A stretch of DNA of 64,000 nucleotides from Amorphophallus konjac (lineage: Eukaryota > Streptophyta > Magnoliopsida > Alismatales > Araceae): the NCBI GenBank assembly GCA_022559845.1, contig CM040128.1, positions 80,043,247-80,107,246 on the forward strand. Direction: 5' to 3'. The notes under the pieces are model-generated. The model saw only the letters and a program-made list of their open reading frames with translations, was not told the DNA's origin and made no database searches. Position 1 is the stretch's first letter. Each line of letters starts with the position of its first letter. The translations under genes and the position numbers were made by a program. Shown one piece after another: positions 22,640 to 33,266 of this stretch.

Positions 22640-24247
22640 GTTTTGGTGTTAAACTTTGACTCCAGAAGGCGTCTTCTGTCAGTGACATTTTTAATGTACG
22701 CATCTAGAAGTGGACGCCTCAAAGACGGGGCTATTTTCAAAATTTTTAAGAACGTGTCATGCATGGGGGATGCATCTTTAAAGAGGCATCCACCACCCCA
22801 GATGTTTTCATGTTCGTCCCCGAAAAAATCGTGAAAATGATGAGAAATCAAAAAAATAAGAAAAATTACTCAAATAAATCAATGATGAGAGCCACTTTGA
22901 GGCATCATGGTGTGATATAAGATTTGCTCAGTATGATGTCAAAAATGACGTGTCTACAACTATCCTACCTTGGCGTCTATTTTACGGGGGAATTATACGG
23001 AGTGGAATGAAATGGAATGGAATGAAATGAAGTGGAGTGTAATGAAACGAAATGAGAATGTACTGAAAAGTAGATGCCAAGGTGTGATGAGACACGCTCT
23101 TAACCTCACATGATTGGAATATTTCCAAAGTTTCAATGAAGTAACCTTGAAGAAGGCTCTCTAAATTAACTATTGTTTGGACAGAAGGACAAATAACAAA
23201 AGAAATAATGTGCGCTCAGGCACAAATAAGAGAAGGGATCAACTTCCGTGCGTGGAAATACCTGAGGTCGTGAACCTGCAGGTTTCACCATTGGGGAGGG
23301 GTTACCTGCCAATATGAAAGTGCTACGGCCAAGGTGGATCTAATGGAGTGAAAAGACTGACTGAGAAGACATCCCAACAAGGGTATTTTCAGGGAAGCAT
23401 CTCAAAATTACGATAAAGAAACTGGGTACTCAATTCGGAGTGGAATATCACATATCAATTTGAATTGGGGTTCAGTGGCTCCCTTCAATCGAATTAAGTG
23501 AATGATCTTTCGTAGTTATATCAAGGTCCTACATGAATGCATGCTGAGTTTAAAGGAAAAATTAAAACAAATTTAAAATAGAAAGTAGTCAAGGATAATA
23601 TTGTTGAGTTGCTAAGGATGAATCAGGATACCGATTCCGTGAGCCGATACTGAGCCGGAGCCTGTTTATCCACGCACCAACTCACCAAATGGAACCACCG
23701 TCCCCATACTACGGCAACTCAACGCCCTATCTATGTTGCCAAAACTCTTCTGAAATTATCACTATTTTTGTTAGAGGGGAACTCAAACTTCAGATTTATC
23801 CAAGCTACAAGGTCCTTGACATGATCTAATAGTGTAAGTATTGTATAGTAAAATGCACAACATAGTGGGATGCAATCACCATGGGAGTCAAGGTGCGACT
23901 TGGTGCTCATGTCCCGATCAATGAAGCTCTTCATCATCATCATCATTTTTTCTCTCTTTTTTTTTCTTTTCCTCTCTCTTTGTTGTGTGTCCTTCGCTCA
24001 AATTGTTAGCACAGTAAAGATAGAAATAATTCCAAAACATAAGATCATACTCAACTGTACAAGGGATAAATCAACACACCAAATGATAATTCACAAGATG
24101 GAAGAAAACACAACATAAGATAAAATGTCACTTCAAAGTGAAAGGTGATGTCCCATCATAATCATCTTTTTCAAGGAGAATTTGTCATCAAAATCAACAA
24201 TGACGGCTCCTAGTCACCCCTCCCATGTGACTTTTCAACTTTTCCCA
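22640..24247. other. Unassigned intergenic DNA
   Basis: No gene recognised. Seen features are an inverted repeat AGGCGTC/GACGCCT around 22665-22716, a GGAAT/GAAAT-type short repeat at 22996-23065, a CAT microsatellite at about 23931-23946, and a T-rich tract. It may include decayed DNA-transposon ends, but I cannot support one. Confidence 0.5.
22996..23065. repeat. Degenerate GGAAT/GAAAT pentamer tract
   Basis: About 70 bp of overlapping GGAATGAAAT-type pentamers and variants. It is a short simple repeat only; no larger array follows. Confidence 0.6.
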
Positions 24248-24258
24248 CCTATAAATAC
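24248..24258 (+). promoter_or_regulatory. TATA box of the PMD pseudogene
   Basis: CCTATAAATAC lies about 100 bp upstream of the ATG at 24359 and before a C-run and A/G-rich leader. Spacing is right for a core promoter. Confidence 0.5.
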
Positions 24259-24358
24259 CCCCCCCCTCTGCTTGCCCTGCCAAGGAGCATCATAAGCTGA
24301 TTTGAGGAAGTTAAGGCTTTCAGTAGAGAAGAAGGAAGGGAAAAGTTCTTGCTTTGAG

Positions 24359-25056
24359 ATGGAGGGTGAATCTTCTCGCTCCATGAAGAAGAGTAGGCCT
24401 GACGATGGTCTCATGAGACTCTCTGACATCGAGGGGCACCTAAGTGAGAGGATCTAATCGTAGCTCGTAAGTTGATCTTTCCTGTTCTTTTTATTTCTAC
24501 TGTATGAATTCTTCCTCATTTCTTCTTATGGGTTTTCCATCAGCCATACCCTCTTTTTTCGGGCCCGAGGACGTTCTCAAAGCTGTACTGGCTTTCCAAG
24601 CTTACTTCCCACATCTCCATTAGTAGGAGGGCCATCATCTCAAAATGACATCTCCAAGGACTTGTGATCCATGCCAAGCATTATGATCAAGTCCATATGG
24701 ACTGGGCGGCCATGGGTGCACTGATAGAACTTTGGCATCCTCAAACTCACACCTTCATTTTTTTCACATTCGAAGCAACCATCCTTCTTGAGGAAGCAGA
24801 ACTTCTGCTTGGTTTGAAGGGGTTCAAGAAGAATGGCAAAGAGAAGATTATGTCCATGTGGGAAAAGGTGACCTCCGAGGAGATTCTGGGAGGCTTCCTG
24901 CCTCCAGGGGCTGTCCGAGGTGTCTAGATTCAGAAAGGAATCAACTTGCAAAAACTAGCCGAGTGGACCATGAATGCCCTGAAGGATCGGTGAGCGACAA
25001 ATATCTGGAAGAACTCATGAAAGGATTTACAATCTGTTTGGCAGGAGCCCTTCTAT
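24359..25056 (+). pseudogene. Plant mobile domain (PMD/MAIN-like) gene, 5' part, broken by CACTA
   Basis: Exon 1 (24359-24466) begins MEGESSRSMKK. A 77-bp intron (24467-24543) has a GTAAGT donor and TCCATCAG acceptor, phase 0. Exon 2 runs from 24544 in one frame to 25056. Exon 2 carries DWAAMGALIELWHPQTHTF and LEEAELLLGL, the recognisable PMD (PF10536) core. Six in-frame stops (24455, 24461, 24646, 24925, 24991, 25018) interrupt it, and each differs by a single C-to-T change from CAA, CAG or CGA. The frame ends where the CACTA terminus begins. PMD proteins occur both as host genes and inside transposons; I cannot tell which this was. Confidence 0.7.
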
Positions 25057-25410
25057 CACCACAAGGAAAAGCAGTTTTACGTCCGTCGAAAAGGGTTTTT
25101 CTGACGGATTTCTAACGGAATACGTCTGTCGGGTATTCCTTATCGGAAGTTTCTGACAGAAGAATTTTTCGTCAGAACTCCATCGATAATTTTTGACGGA
25201 TAAGTAGTAGACAGAAATCCGTTTGTAATTCTTTTTGCGACGGAATATATAGTCCGTCGGAAATGCTGTCGGAAACGATTTCGATAACATTTATTACGTC
25301 GATAATTCCGTCGTGAAATTTATTTTTAAAAAGTATATATTTTTCGACGGAAAGTTATTCTGTTGATGATTTCGTCGAAAATATTCCGACAAATGCAACG
25401 CGTCGTCGGA
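25057..25410 (-). repeat. CACTA terminus and subterminal repeats
   Basis: Repeated short units around TCCGTCGG, TCTGACGG, GACGGAAT and CGTCGGAA in both orientations follow the degenerate CACTACAAG-like end. These are typical binding-site arrays for CACTA transposase (TnpA-type) proteins. Binding is inferred from family knowledge. Confidence 0.65.
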
Positions 25411-25561
25411 AAAAATATTTGTTATTTTTTTCAAAATATACAAAATTTATATAAAAACTCATTTAAATAAAATAAATAAAATTTATCCATCACAAATAAA
25501 ACCCAAGATATACAAGAAACGAAACACAACATCAATTATCAATTTATAACAATAAAAATAA

Positions 25562-25642
25562 TCAATAAATATACTCCGCATCCTCCATGTCCTCATCCTC
25601 CCCGTCCTGCTCGTCCCCTCCGTCGCCACTCACTGGAGAATC
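25562..25642 (-). CDS. Last exon of CACTA-encoded protein (acidic tail)
   Basis: 81 bp, 26 codons plus TGA, read on the - strand. The product is mostly Asp, Glu and Gly, ending AEYIY. The acceptor AATATAG lies directly upstream (25643 onward) after a T-rich tract. The exon joins in frame (phase 0) to the exon ending at 30040 across a 4.4-kb intron. Acidic tails are common on CACTA proteins. The annotation rests on splice-site quality and frame agreement; there is no homology search behind it. Confidence 0.55.
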   Translation of the reverse strand, partial: DSPVSGDGGDEQDGEDEDMEDAEYIY

Positions 25643-25749
25643 CTATATTAAAAAATAATAACATTAAGTATGTATTAATAAATAAAAAAATATTGAAAAG
25701 ATAAATTAAATATTTTATTTGATTGTATAAATTTGAATCAGATATAATA

Positions 25750-28700
25750 TCAAATTGATAATTTTCATACCGAACTCAAACCGAGTATCCGATTTAGATT
25801 TCGTCAACTCTCAGAAGTCACTTTTACCTCTCAAGTCGTATTGGAATGATCGACATGCCGATCAGACTGGTATTTTAGATTTTGAACCCCCGAAATCGAC
25901 TTCTTTAATTTTAAACTAAGTACATTTAGAGAATGCACTTCTAAGCGTCGGGCCCAAACCGAGTATCCGATTTGGATTCCGTCAGCTTTCACAAGTCACT
26001 TTTACCTCCGCGGTCGTGTTGGACTAATCGACATGCCGATCAGATAGATATTTTATATTTTGGACTCCCGAACCCAACTTCTTTAATTTTAAATTAAGTG
26101 CATTTAGAGAATGCACTTCTTCGCGATGTGCCCAAACCGGGTATCCGATTTGGATTTCATCAGTTCTCACAAGTCAATTTTACATCCGAGGTCATATTGG
26201 AACAATCAGCATGCCGATCAGACATGTATTTTAGATTTTGGACTCCCAAACTCAACTTCTTTAATTTTAAACTAAGTACATCTAGAGAATACACTTTTGA
26301 GTGTCGGGCCCAAACCGGGTATCTGATTTGGATTCCGTCTATTCTCACATGTCACTTTTACCTCCCAGGCCGTGTTGGAACAATCGGCACACCGATCAGA
26401 CTGATATTTTAGATTGTAGATCCTCGAACTCAACTTCTTTAATTTTAAACTAAGTACATTTAGAGAATGCACTTCAGAGCGCCGGGCCCAAACTGGATAT
26501 CCGATTTAGATTCTGTTAGTTCTCACAAGTCACTTTTATCTCTCAGGTCGTGTTGGAACAATCGGCAAGCCGATCAGACTGATATTTTAGATTTTGGACC
26601 TCCGAACTTAACTTCTTTAATTTTAAACTAAATGCATTTAGAGAATGCACTTTTGAGCATCGGGCCCAAATCGGGTATCCGATTTAGATTTCGTCAGTTC
26701 TCACAAGTCACTTTTACCTCTCAAGTCGTGTTGGAACAATCGGCACTCCGATCAGACTGGTATTTTAGAATTTAGACCCCGAAACCCAATTTCTTATTTA
26801 CATTTTAAAATAAGTGCATTTGGAGAATATTTTTTTGAGCGTCGGGCCCAAACCGGGTATCCGATTTAGATTTCGTTAGCTCTCCCAAGTCATTTATACC
26901 TCCCAGATCGTGTTGGAACGATCAACATGTCGATCAGAGTGGTATTTTAGATTTTGGACCCCTGAATCTAATTTTGTTTTGCTAACGGGGAATCTAGTAG
27001 AGTGGTACGGAGAGCTAAGGGATTATTGGGCCACTCGAGTTCGAGTCTTACCCTATGCATCTTGCCACCCCTTTTTTTGTACCGCCGCCATAAAAGCCCA
27101 GGCTCACATCTCTCGAGGATTAAATGTGAGCCAGATAAGCCCCCCGGGGCTCGATCTCGGGTCCTTCCTATGAAAAGGAGAACCTTTCCCACCGAGCCAC
27201 TCGGGGTCCTCGAACCTAATTTTTTTAATTTTAAACTAAGTGCATTTATAGACTGCACTTTTGAGTGCCAGGTCAAAACCGGGTGTTCGATTTGGATTCC
27301 GCCAGTTCTTACAAATCACTTTTACCTCCCAGGTCGTGTTGGAATAATCGTTACACCGATCAGACCGGTATTTTAGATTTTGGACTCCCGAACTCAACTT
27401 ATTTAATTTTAAACTAAGTACATTTAGAGAATGCACTTTTGGGCGTCGGTTCCAAACCGGGTATTTGATTTGAATTTCGTCAGTTCTCACAAGTCACTTT
27501 TACCTCCCAGGTCGTGTTGAAACGATCGACACGCCGATTAGATCGGTATTTTAGATTTTGGATCCCCCTAACCCTTACTTATCTGAATTATTTTAAACAA
27601 AGTTAACTTTGAAAACTAACTTAGTTCTGAATTGAGTAATTTGAGCGCCGAGCCCAAATTGGGTATCCGATTTGGATTCCGTCAACTCTCCTAAGTCACT
27701 CTCACCACCCAGGTCGTGTTGGAATGATTGGCACGCCGATCAGATCGGTATTTTACATTTTGGCCCCCCGAACCTCTAGTTATGTGAAGTTTTTTAAACA
27801 AAGTTAGCTTTGAAAACTAACTTAATTATGAATTGAGTAATTTGAGCGTCGAGCCCAAACCGGGTATCCGATTTGGATTCCGTCAGCTCTCCCAAGTCAC
27901 TTTTACCTCTAAGGTCGTGTTGGAATGATCGGCACGTCGATCAGACCAGTATTTTAGATTTTGGACCCCCCAACCCCTACTTATCTAAATTGTTTTAAAC
28001 AAAGTTAGCTTTGAAAACTAACTTAGTTCTGAATTGAGTAATTTGAGCACCGAGTCCAAACCGGGTATCCGATTTAGATTCTGTCAACTCTCCCAAGTCA
28101 CTCTCACCACCCAGGTTGCGTTGGAATGATCGACACGCCGATCAGGGACCCCTTAATCCCTAGTTATGTGAATTTTTTTAAACAAAGTTAGCTTTGAAAA
28201 CTAACTTAGTTCTGAATTGAGTAATTTGAGCGCCGAGCCCAAACCGGATATCCGATTTAGATTTTGGCAGCTCTCCCAAGTCACTTTTATCTCCCAGGTC
28301 ATGTGGGAACAATCGGCACGCCGATCAGACCGGTATTTTAGATTTTGGACCCCCTAACCCCTACTTATCTGATTTTTTTAAAACGAAGTTAGCCTTCAAA
28401 ACTAACTTAGTTCTGAATTGAGTAATTTGAGCGCTGAGCCCAAACTGGGTATCCGATTTGGATTCCGTCAGCTCTCCCAAGTCACTCTCACCACCCAGAT
28501 CGCTTTGGAATGATCGACACGCCGATCAGGCCAATATTTTGTATTTTGGACCCCCAAACCCCTAGTTATGTGAATTATTTTAAACAAAGTTAGCTTTGAA
28601 AACTAACTTAATTCCGAATTGAGTAATTTGAGCACAGAGCCCAAACCAGGTATCCGATTTGGAATCCATCAGCTCTCCTAAGTCACTTGTACCTCCCAGG

Positions 28701-29900
28701 TTGTGTTGGAACGATCGACACGCCGTTCAGACCGATATTTTTGATTTTAGACCCCCAACCCCTACTTATCTGAATTATTTTAAACAAAGTTAGCTTTGAA
28801 AACACACTTAGTTCTAAATTGAGTAATTTGAGCGTCGAGCCGAAATCAGGTATCCGATTTGGATTCCGTCAACTCTCCCAAGTCACTTTTACCTCCCGGG
28901 TCGTGTTAGAATGATCGTCACGTCGGTCAAACTGGTATTTTAGATTTTGGACCCCCTAACCCCTACCTATCTGAATTATTTTAAACAAAGTTAGCTTTGA
29001 AAATTAATTTAGTTTTGGATTGAGTAATTTGAGCGCCGAGCCCAAATCGGGTATCCAATTTGGATTCCGTCAGCTCTCCCAAGTCACTCTCACCACCCAA
29101 GTTGCATTAGAATGATCGGCACGTCGATCAGGATAGTATTTTATATTTTGGACTCCCAAACCCCTAGTTATGTGAATTGTTTTAAACAAAGTTAGCTTTG
29201 AAAACTAACTTAGTTCTGAATTGAGTAATTTGAGTGCCAAGCCCAAACCGGGTATCCGGTTTGGATTCCGTCAGCTCTCCCAAGTCACTTTTACCTCCCA
29301 AGTCGTGTTGGAATAATCGGCATGCCGAGCAGACTAATATTTTAGATTTTGGAGCCCACAACCCCTACTTATATGAATTATTTTAAACAAAGTTAAATGT
29401 GAAAACTAAGTTAGTTCTGAATTGAGTAATTTGAGCACTGAGCCCAAACTAGATATCCGATTTGGAGTCCGTCAGCTCTCCCAAGTCACTCTCACCACCC
29501 AGGTCGCGTTGGAATGATCAGCACGCCGATCAGGCCAGTATTTTACATTTTGGACTCCCGAACCCTTAGTTATGTGAATTGTTTTAAACAAATTTAGCTT
29601 TGAAAACTAACTTAGTTATGACTTATGAATTGAGTAATTTATGCTCCGAGCCCAAATCGGATATCCGATTTGGATTTCGTCAGTTCTCCCAAGTCACTCT
29701 CACCACCCAAGTCGCGTTAGAATAATCGACACGCCGATCAGGCCAGTATTTTATATTTTGGACCCCCGAACCCCTAGTTATGTGAATTATTTTAAACAAA
29801 GTTAGCTTTGAAAATGAACTTAGTTCTGAATTGAGTAATTTGAGCATTGAGCCCAAACCGAGTATCCAATTTGGATTCCGTCAGCTCTCATATAAACTCA
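25750..29900. repeat. Intronic satellite: about 21 monomers of two length classes
   Basis: The landmark GGGTATCCGATTTGGATT recurs at about 25785, 25960, 26140, 26315, 26490, 26672, 26855, 27280, 27458, then about every 201 bp to 29860. The left class is about 174-183 bp; the right class is about 200-204 bp (one unit 181). The longer class carries an extra segment with AAGTTAG/CTAACTT arms. Each monomer has a near-palindrome of the form GATCGGCACGCCGATC. The jump between 26855 and 27280 is explained by the SINE-like insertion. Confidence 0.85.
26976..27211 (-). mobile_element. SINE-like insertion inside a satellite monomer
   Basis: 236 bp flanked by GAATCTAATTTT (26964-26975) and GAACCTAATTTT (27212-27223), a near-identical 12-bp target duplication. 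The - strand from the right end has tRNA-like promoter boxes: GTGGCTCGGTGGG (A-box type) and GATCGAGCCCC (B-box type). The left end read on + also has TAGTAGAGTGGTA and GTTCGAGTCTT, so two tRNA-like heads may face each other. The family is unknown to me. Confidence 0.55.
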
Positions 29901-30039
29901 TTCTATCCCAGCTAAACAATCTTAACCTGATTTATTCCTACATCAAAGAGGGTCTAGTTACTTAAAATCAAAATTCATATATATTCATTGATTTTATAAG
30001 TTGAAATTCTGCCAAAATAAAAATATAACAAACACTCAC

Positions 30040-30321
30040 CTGAGGGAGCTGTGCTATGGTCGAGGGTGCTCCATGAGGGAGAATCCCTGTCTGGCTGAGG
30101 AGGCCAGCGAGTGCCTGCAACATGCGTACCACCTGGCTTGACATCTCTGTCCTCATCTGCCGTTGGAAATCAGACATCTCCGCTCGGATGATGTCTCTGA
30201 AGTCGATGGGAGAAGTACTGGGGCCGGGTGGGGGTGTACTAAAGGCACTGCTACTGTTCAGGGCAGCGCCTGAACTCGAACACGATGATATCACCGTGTT
30301 GGTCTCTAGGCTCTGCCCAAA
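30040..30321 (-). pseudogene. CACTA protein penultimate exon, truncated at its 5' side
   Basis: Read on the - strand from the LTR junction: FGQSLETN, then a Ser/Pro-rich linker, then FRDIIRAEMSDFQRQMRTEMSSQVVRMLQALAGLL, probably helical, ending LPQ at a perfect donor site. The layout resembles the C-terminal end of plant PTTA/En-Spm (Transposase_24-type) proteins, a tentative match made by eye. The part of the open frame to the right of 30321 is LTR sequence, so the true upstream coding part is disrupted. Confidence 0.5.
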
Positions 30322-31364
30322 TGTAACGTCCCAGATTTTCGGATCGTGTCTCCGCGAGTAGTAGATCGTGTCTGAGTGAGCTTCAGACATTTTTATCGGA
30401 TTGTCGGACCCTTTCACGGTGTATTCATGAATTATCTTGGGACCGTGGCATTGTGAGGAACGCGTCGGTATTTTTCTGGAATTTTTCGGAGTCCGATTGC
30501 ATTTTAGGGTCTTTTCCAGAGTAATTGTATTTTCAAAAAAATAAATAAAGTTTATTTTTTATAAAACCCTCCCCACCCCTCTCTCTCTCTCCTCACTCTC
30601 TCCCTCCCGTTCTCTCCCTCTCTCACTCCCACGCTCTCCCTCTCACCCACTTCTTCTCCGACGACCGACGGAGGAGATCGACGGCGAGGTGGTGGACGGC
30701 TCGGAGCGAGGATTGGCATAGATCAGAGCGCGGATCGAGAGACGAGGCGTGGCGTGCAGTTTTGTGCGATTTTGTGCAGTTCGTGGTGTTTTGGGCTCGG
30801 GACGGCGTCGGATCGCCATGGTTTATTCATCAAAGGTAGGGTGACGGATCCTTACCTTCCCCGCGCTGTTCCCCTTTAGTTTCATGTTGATCGGAGCGAG
30901 AACAAGCGGGTTTCCTTTACGTTGGGGTTTTGATCATGTTAAGGGACGAGCAACGATTTCACCATTCTAGGCGACGATTCTTGGTGGATTGGTAGATTAG
31001 ATGTTGGGGAGTGTTACCCCCTTGCTTTCTCTCATTTCCCCCGTGGTTTCGGGCCGAGGAGAGGCCGAGATGGTCGTTGTTCTTGTTTTGGCAAAAAATG
31101 GGTTTAATTCAGGGTAATTGTACGATTCGAGGTTTTGATCGTCATTTTGGGCCCCATTTGGCCCTATAAAGTGTGTTTTGGGTTGGGGAATGGTTCCCCA
31201 TCACTTCGGAGGCTAGTCGGGTGTGAATCAGACCCCCGGAGGGGTCCCACATGTGTGGGGCGTCGTAATCAGTCGACCAATTGGTCGACCGGTTCTGGCA
31301 GTAGGGTTCAGTTGACCGAACCCCCTGGTTCAGTCGATCGGCCAGCCGCAGCTTCGATGTCCTG
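30322..31364 (+). repeat. Tekay/Del-type gypsy LTR, interrupted by copia D
   Basis: Starts TGTAACGTCCCAGATTTTC after CCAAA (possible 5-bp target). A TATA box (TTTTATAAAAC, about 30557-30567) precedes a long TC-rich leader (30575-30660). This start and layout are typical of Tekay/Del chromovirus LTRs. It includes an 18-bp perfect palindrome GTCGACCAATTGGTCGAC at 31272-31289. The rest of the LTR would lie beyond the D/E insertions. Confidence 0.65.
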
Positions 31365-32146
31365 TGTGATAACACTCTATAGACGATCTAGAGGGGGGTG
31401 AATAGATCAGTCACCCAATAAAACCAACTTCAAGTGTGGAATTAAAACAAACTACTGCTGGACGACAGAAGGATAAACGAACACGATCACAGAATGCCAA
31501 CTCTAGCAGATCTAAACTTAAATGATACTAAACATGCATCTACTACGGATGGAAGAGATGAACAAGATGCACACAAGTCACATGACAATCGCACAGTAGA
31601 CAGGGATTTTTAAGGTGGTTCGATCTCAAACCCGAGATCTACGTCCACCCCACACTCCAAACTGGAATGTGGCTTCTACCGCTGATACACAGCTTCGCTG
31701 ATCCACAGCTTCGGGGTCAACACCCTACAGACCGTTGGGCGTTACAGCTTATGTCGTCCAGAGGAATCCTCCTCTACAAACCGCTGGGGACTTATAGCTT
31801 CACCCGTCCAGAGGAATCCTCCTCTGCTCGATGAGCATCACAGCTTGCTCTGCTGACACACAGCTTGAAAATAGGGTTTCAGAAAACAAGAAAAAAACAA
31901 ACAAAAAATAACAAAACCCCAAAGGGAATGTAGCTCACAATGAGCAATCTTAGCTCTGGTATCTGAACCGAGAGACTGAGGAACAAACTCTCAGCGTAAT
32001 ACTCTCAGACTCCTCTCTCTCAACTATCTCCTTCTCTTCTTCTCTCTTTCTTCTCTTTCTCTTCTCTCTAGATCGTGCAGGCTCTTTCTGCTTCTTCTCT
32101 TCTGAAGTATTTTCACGATCATCCATCTCCAGATGGAGAAGTCTCC

Positions 32147-32277
32147 CTTTTATAGCAGCAGCAGATAGGTTGGCGTGTGTCTTCCAGGAATTCCCACCTT
32201 GACCACGTGGAAGCATTTCAGCTCGCAGCTTTACACATGTCACAATCTTGGCACATCCTCTATTCTTGGATCACGTG
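32147..32277 (-). promoter_or_regulatory. LTR promoter of element D
   Basis: A TATAAAAG box (- strand, about 32155-32147) with CACGTG boxes at 32204-32209 and 32272-32277. The E2F-like site is degraded here (TTCCCACC). Confidence 0.55.
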
Positions 32278-32369
32278 CCCTTCTTAAACTCCTCGAGTAG
32301 ATATCCTGCCAAGGTCAGACTTAATATCAGTTAGAAGCAATATGAGGATAGTAGAAAGATGCACAGAGT

Positions 32370-33200
32370 TGGTTAGAGAATGTATAGACTTGCTAACTCA
32401 TCAAGGCAACCGTGTGTAGACTTAAAATTCATATGCACGAACTTTATGTATGTATGGAACAAACGATGCACAGACATGCCACCAAAGAATGTACAGACTT
32501 TGTGTGCATGGTACAAAAGATGCACAGGTATCCCACCGAAGAATGTATAGACTTTGTTGTGTAAGATGCATAGACATGCCACCGAAGAATGTACAGACTT
32601 TGTTGTGTAAGATGCACACATGCACGGACTTAGTCACGTGCAGCAACAAAAGTTGCATCGACTTGAGTTATGCATTCACAGACTTAACTTAAGTGTGCTA
32701 CCGTGCATTGCACCGACTATGTCCCTTGAACATGCATGTGCCTAGATATGCACTGACTTGGAGATATGCTGCAAGACAAAACTTGCACAGACTCTAAGTG
32801 TGCTAAGACACATATGCTCAAAGCAAGGTTTGCACCGACGTGATCTTCCCAATGCAAAGTATGCATCGACTTGAGCTATAGTAAAATGCATCAACTAGTG
32901 CTAGCAGTTAGACTAACATCAAATATGCACTAACCCTTACACGCACAATAGTTGCACCGACTTAGCGTGGGCCAGAACCTGCACCGAGTTGCTCATATGC
33001 TCTATATGCGCAGACTATATGAAATGCTATAGGAACTAGCACCGAGTGTCTAGTCCTTAGACACACACAATGCGCTAAGTGAGACACAAACATGCACCGA
33101 CCTAACACTTGCCAAGGCTGCATGCAGAGAATGGAATGCACGGATCTTAATCCCCATGAGCGATGATAGGCACGGACTTTATGCACGACATGAACTTTAC
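32370..33200. repeat. U3 motif array of element D, mixed types
   Basis: The TATA-proximal half (32370-32620) uses the A-type motif TGTATAGACTT/TGTACAGACTT with ~55-bp sub-repeats. The distal half (32640-33180) uses the C-type GCACCGACTT/GCATCGACTT. Both variants therefore coexist in one LTR. Confidence 0.7.
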
Positions 33201-33266
33201 ACATATGCACTATATAGTAGATGAAGCTAATGGTGTTTGCTATCATCAAAACTAAGGGGCATAACA

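Larger units (their letters stand above)
25643..30039 (-). other. 4.4-kb CACTA intron filled with satellite DNA
   Basis: The donor CAG|GTGAGT (30040/30039) and acceptor AATATAG|G (25643/25642) match plant consensus, and exon phases agree. Most of the intron is the tandem array at 25750-29900. Confidence 0.55.
25057..30321 (-). mobile_element. CACTA transposon, 3' portion (5' part lost or beyond later insertions)
   Basis: The left edge CACCACAAGGAAAAGC resembles the CACTA terminal inverted repeat (CACTACAAGAAAA). It is preceded by a possible 3-bp target TAT and followed by CCGTCGG/CCGACGG subterminal repeats. A spliced coding tail read on the - strand (30040-30316, then 25562-25642) fits the C-terminus of an element-encoded protein. 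The other end is not in the window because the exon is cut by an LTR at 30322. Confidence 0.65.
31365..33266 (-). repeat. 3' LTR of element D
   Basis: About 1.9 kb. The left edge is ambiguous among TG dinucleotides at 31363-31367, and it ends GGGGCATAACA. It has the GAGGGGGGTGAATAGATC block, leader hairpins, promoter and motif array. It is related to the B LTR but clearly diverged and longer, so it is not the partner of the LTR at 36424. Confidence 0.8.

Noticed and set aside
22996..23065. GGAAT satellite similar to animal satellite III
   Set aside because: Only about 70 bp and degenerate; pentamer convergence is likely.
24664..24927. Short stand-alone 87-codon gene
   Set aside because: It is the middle of the longer PMD frame, bounded by point-mutation stops rather than true start and stop.
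26976..27211. A genuine tRNA gene
   Set aside because: Only promoter-box similarity is seen; no cloverleaf with anticodon arm can be drawn, and 12-bp flanking duplications indicate a retroposed element.
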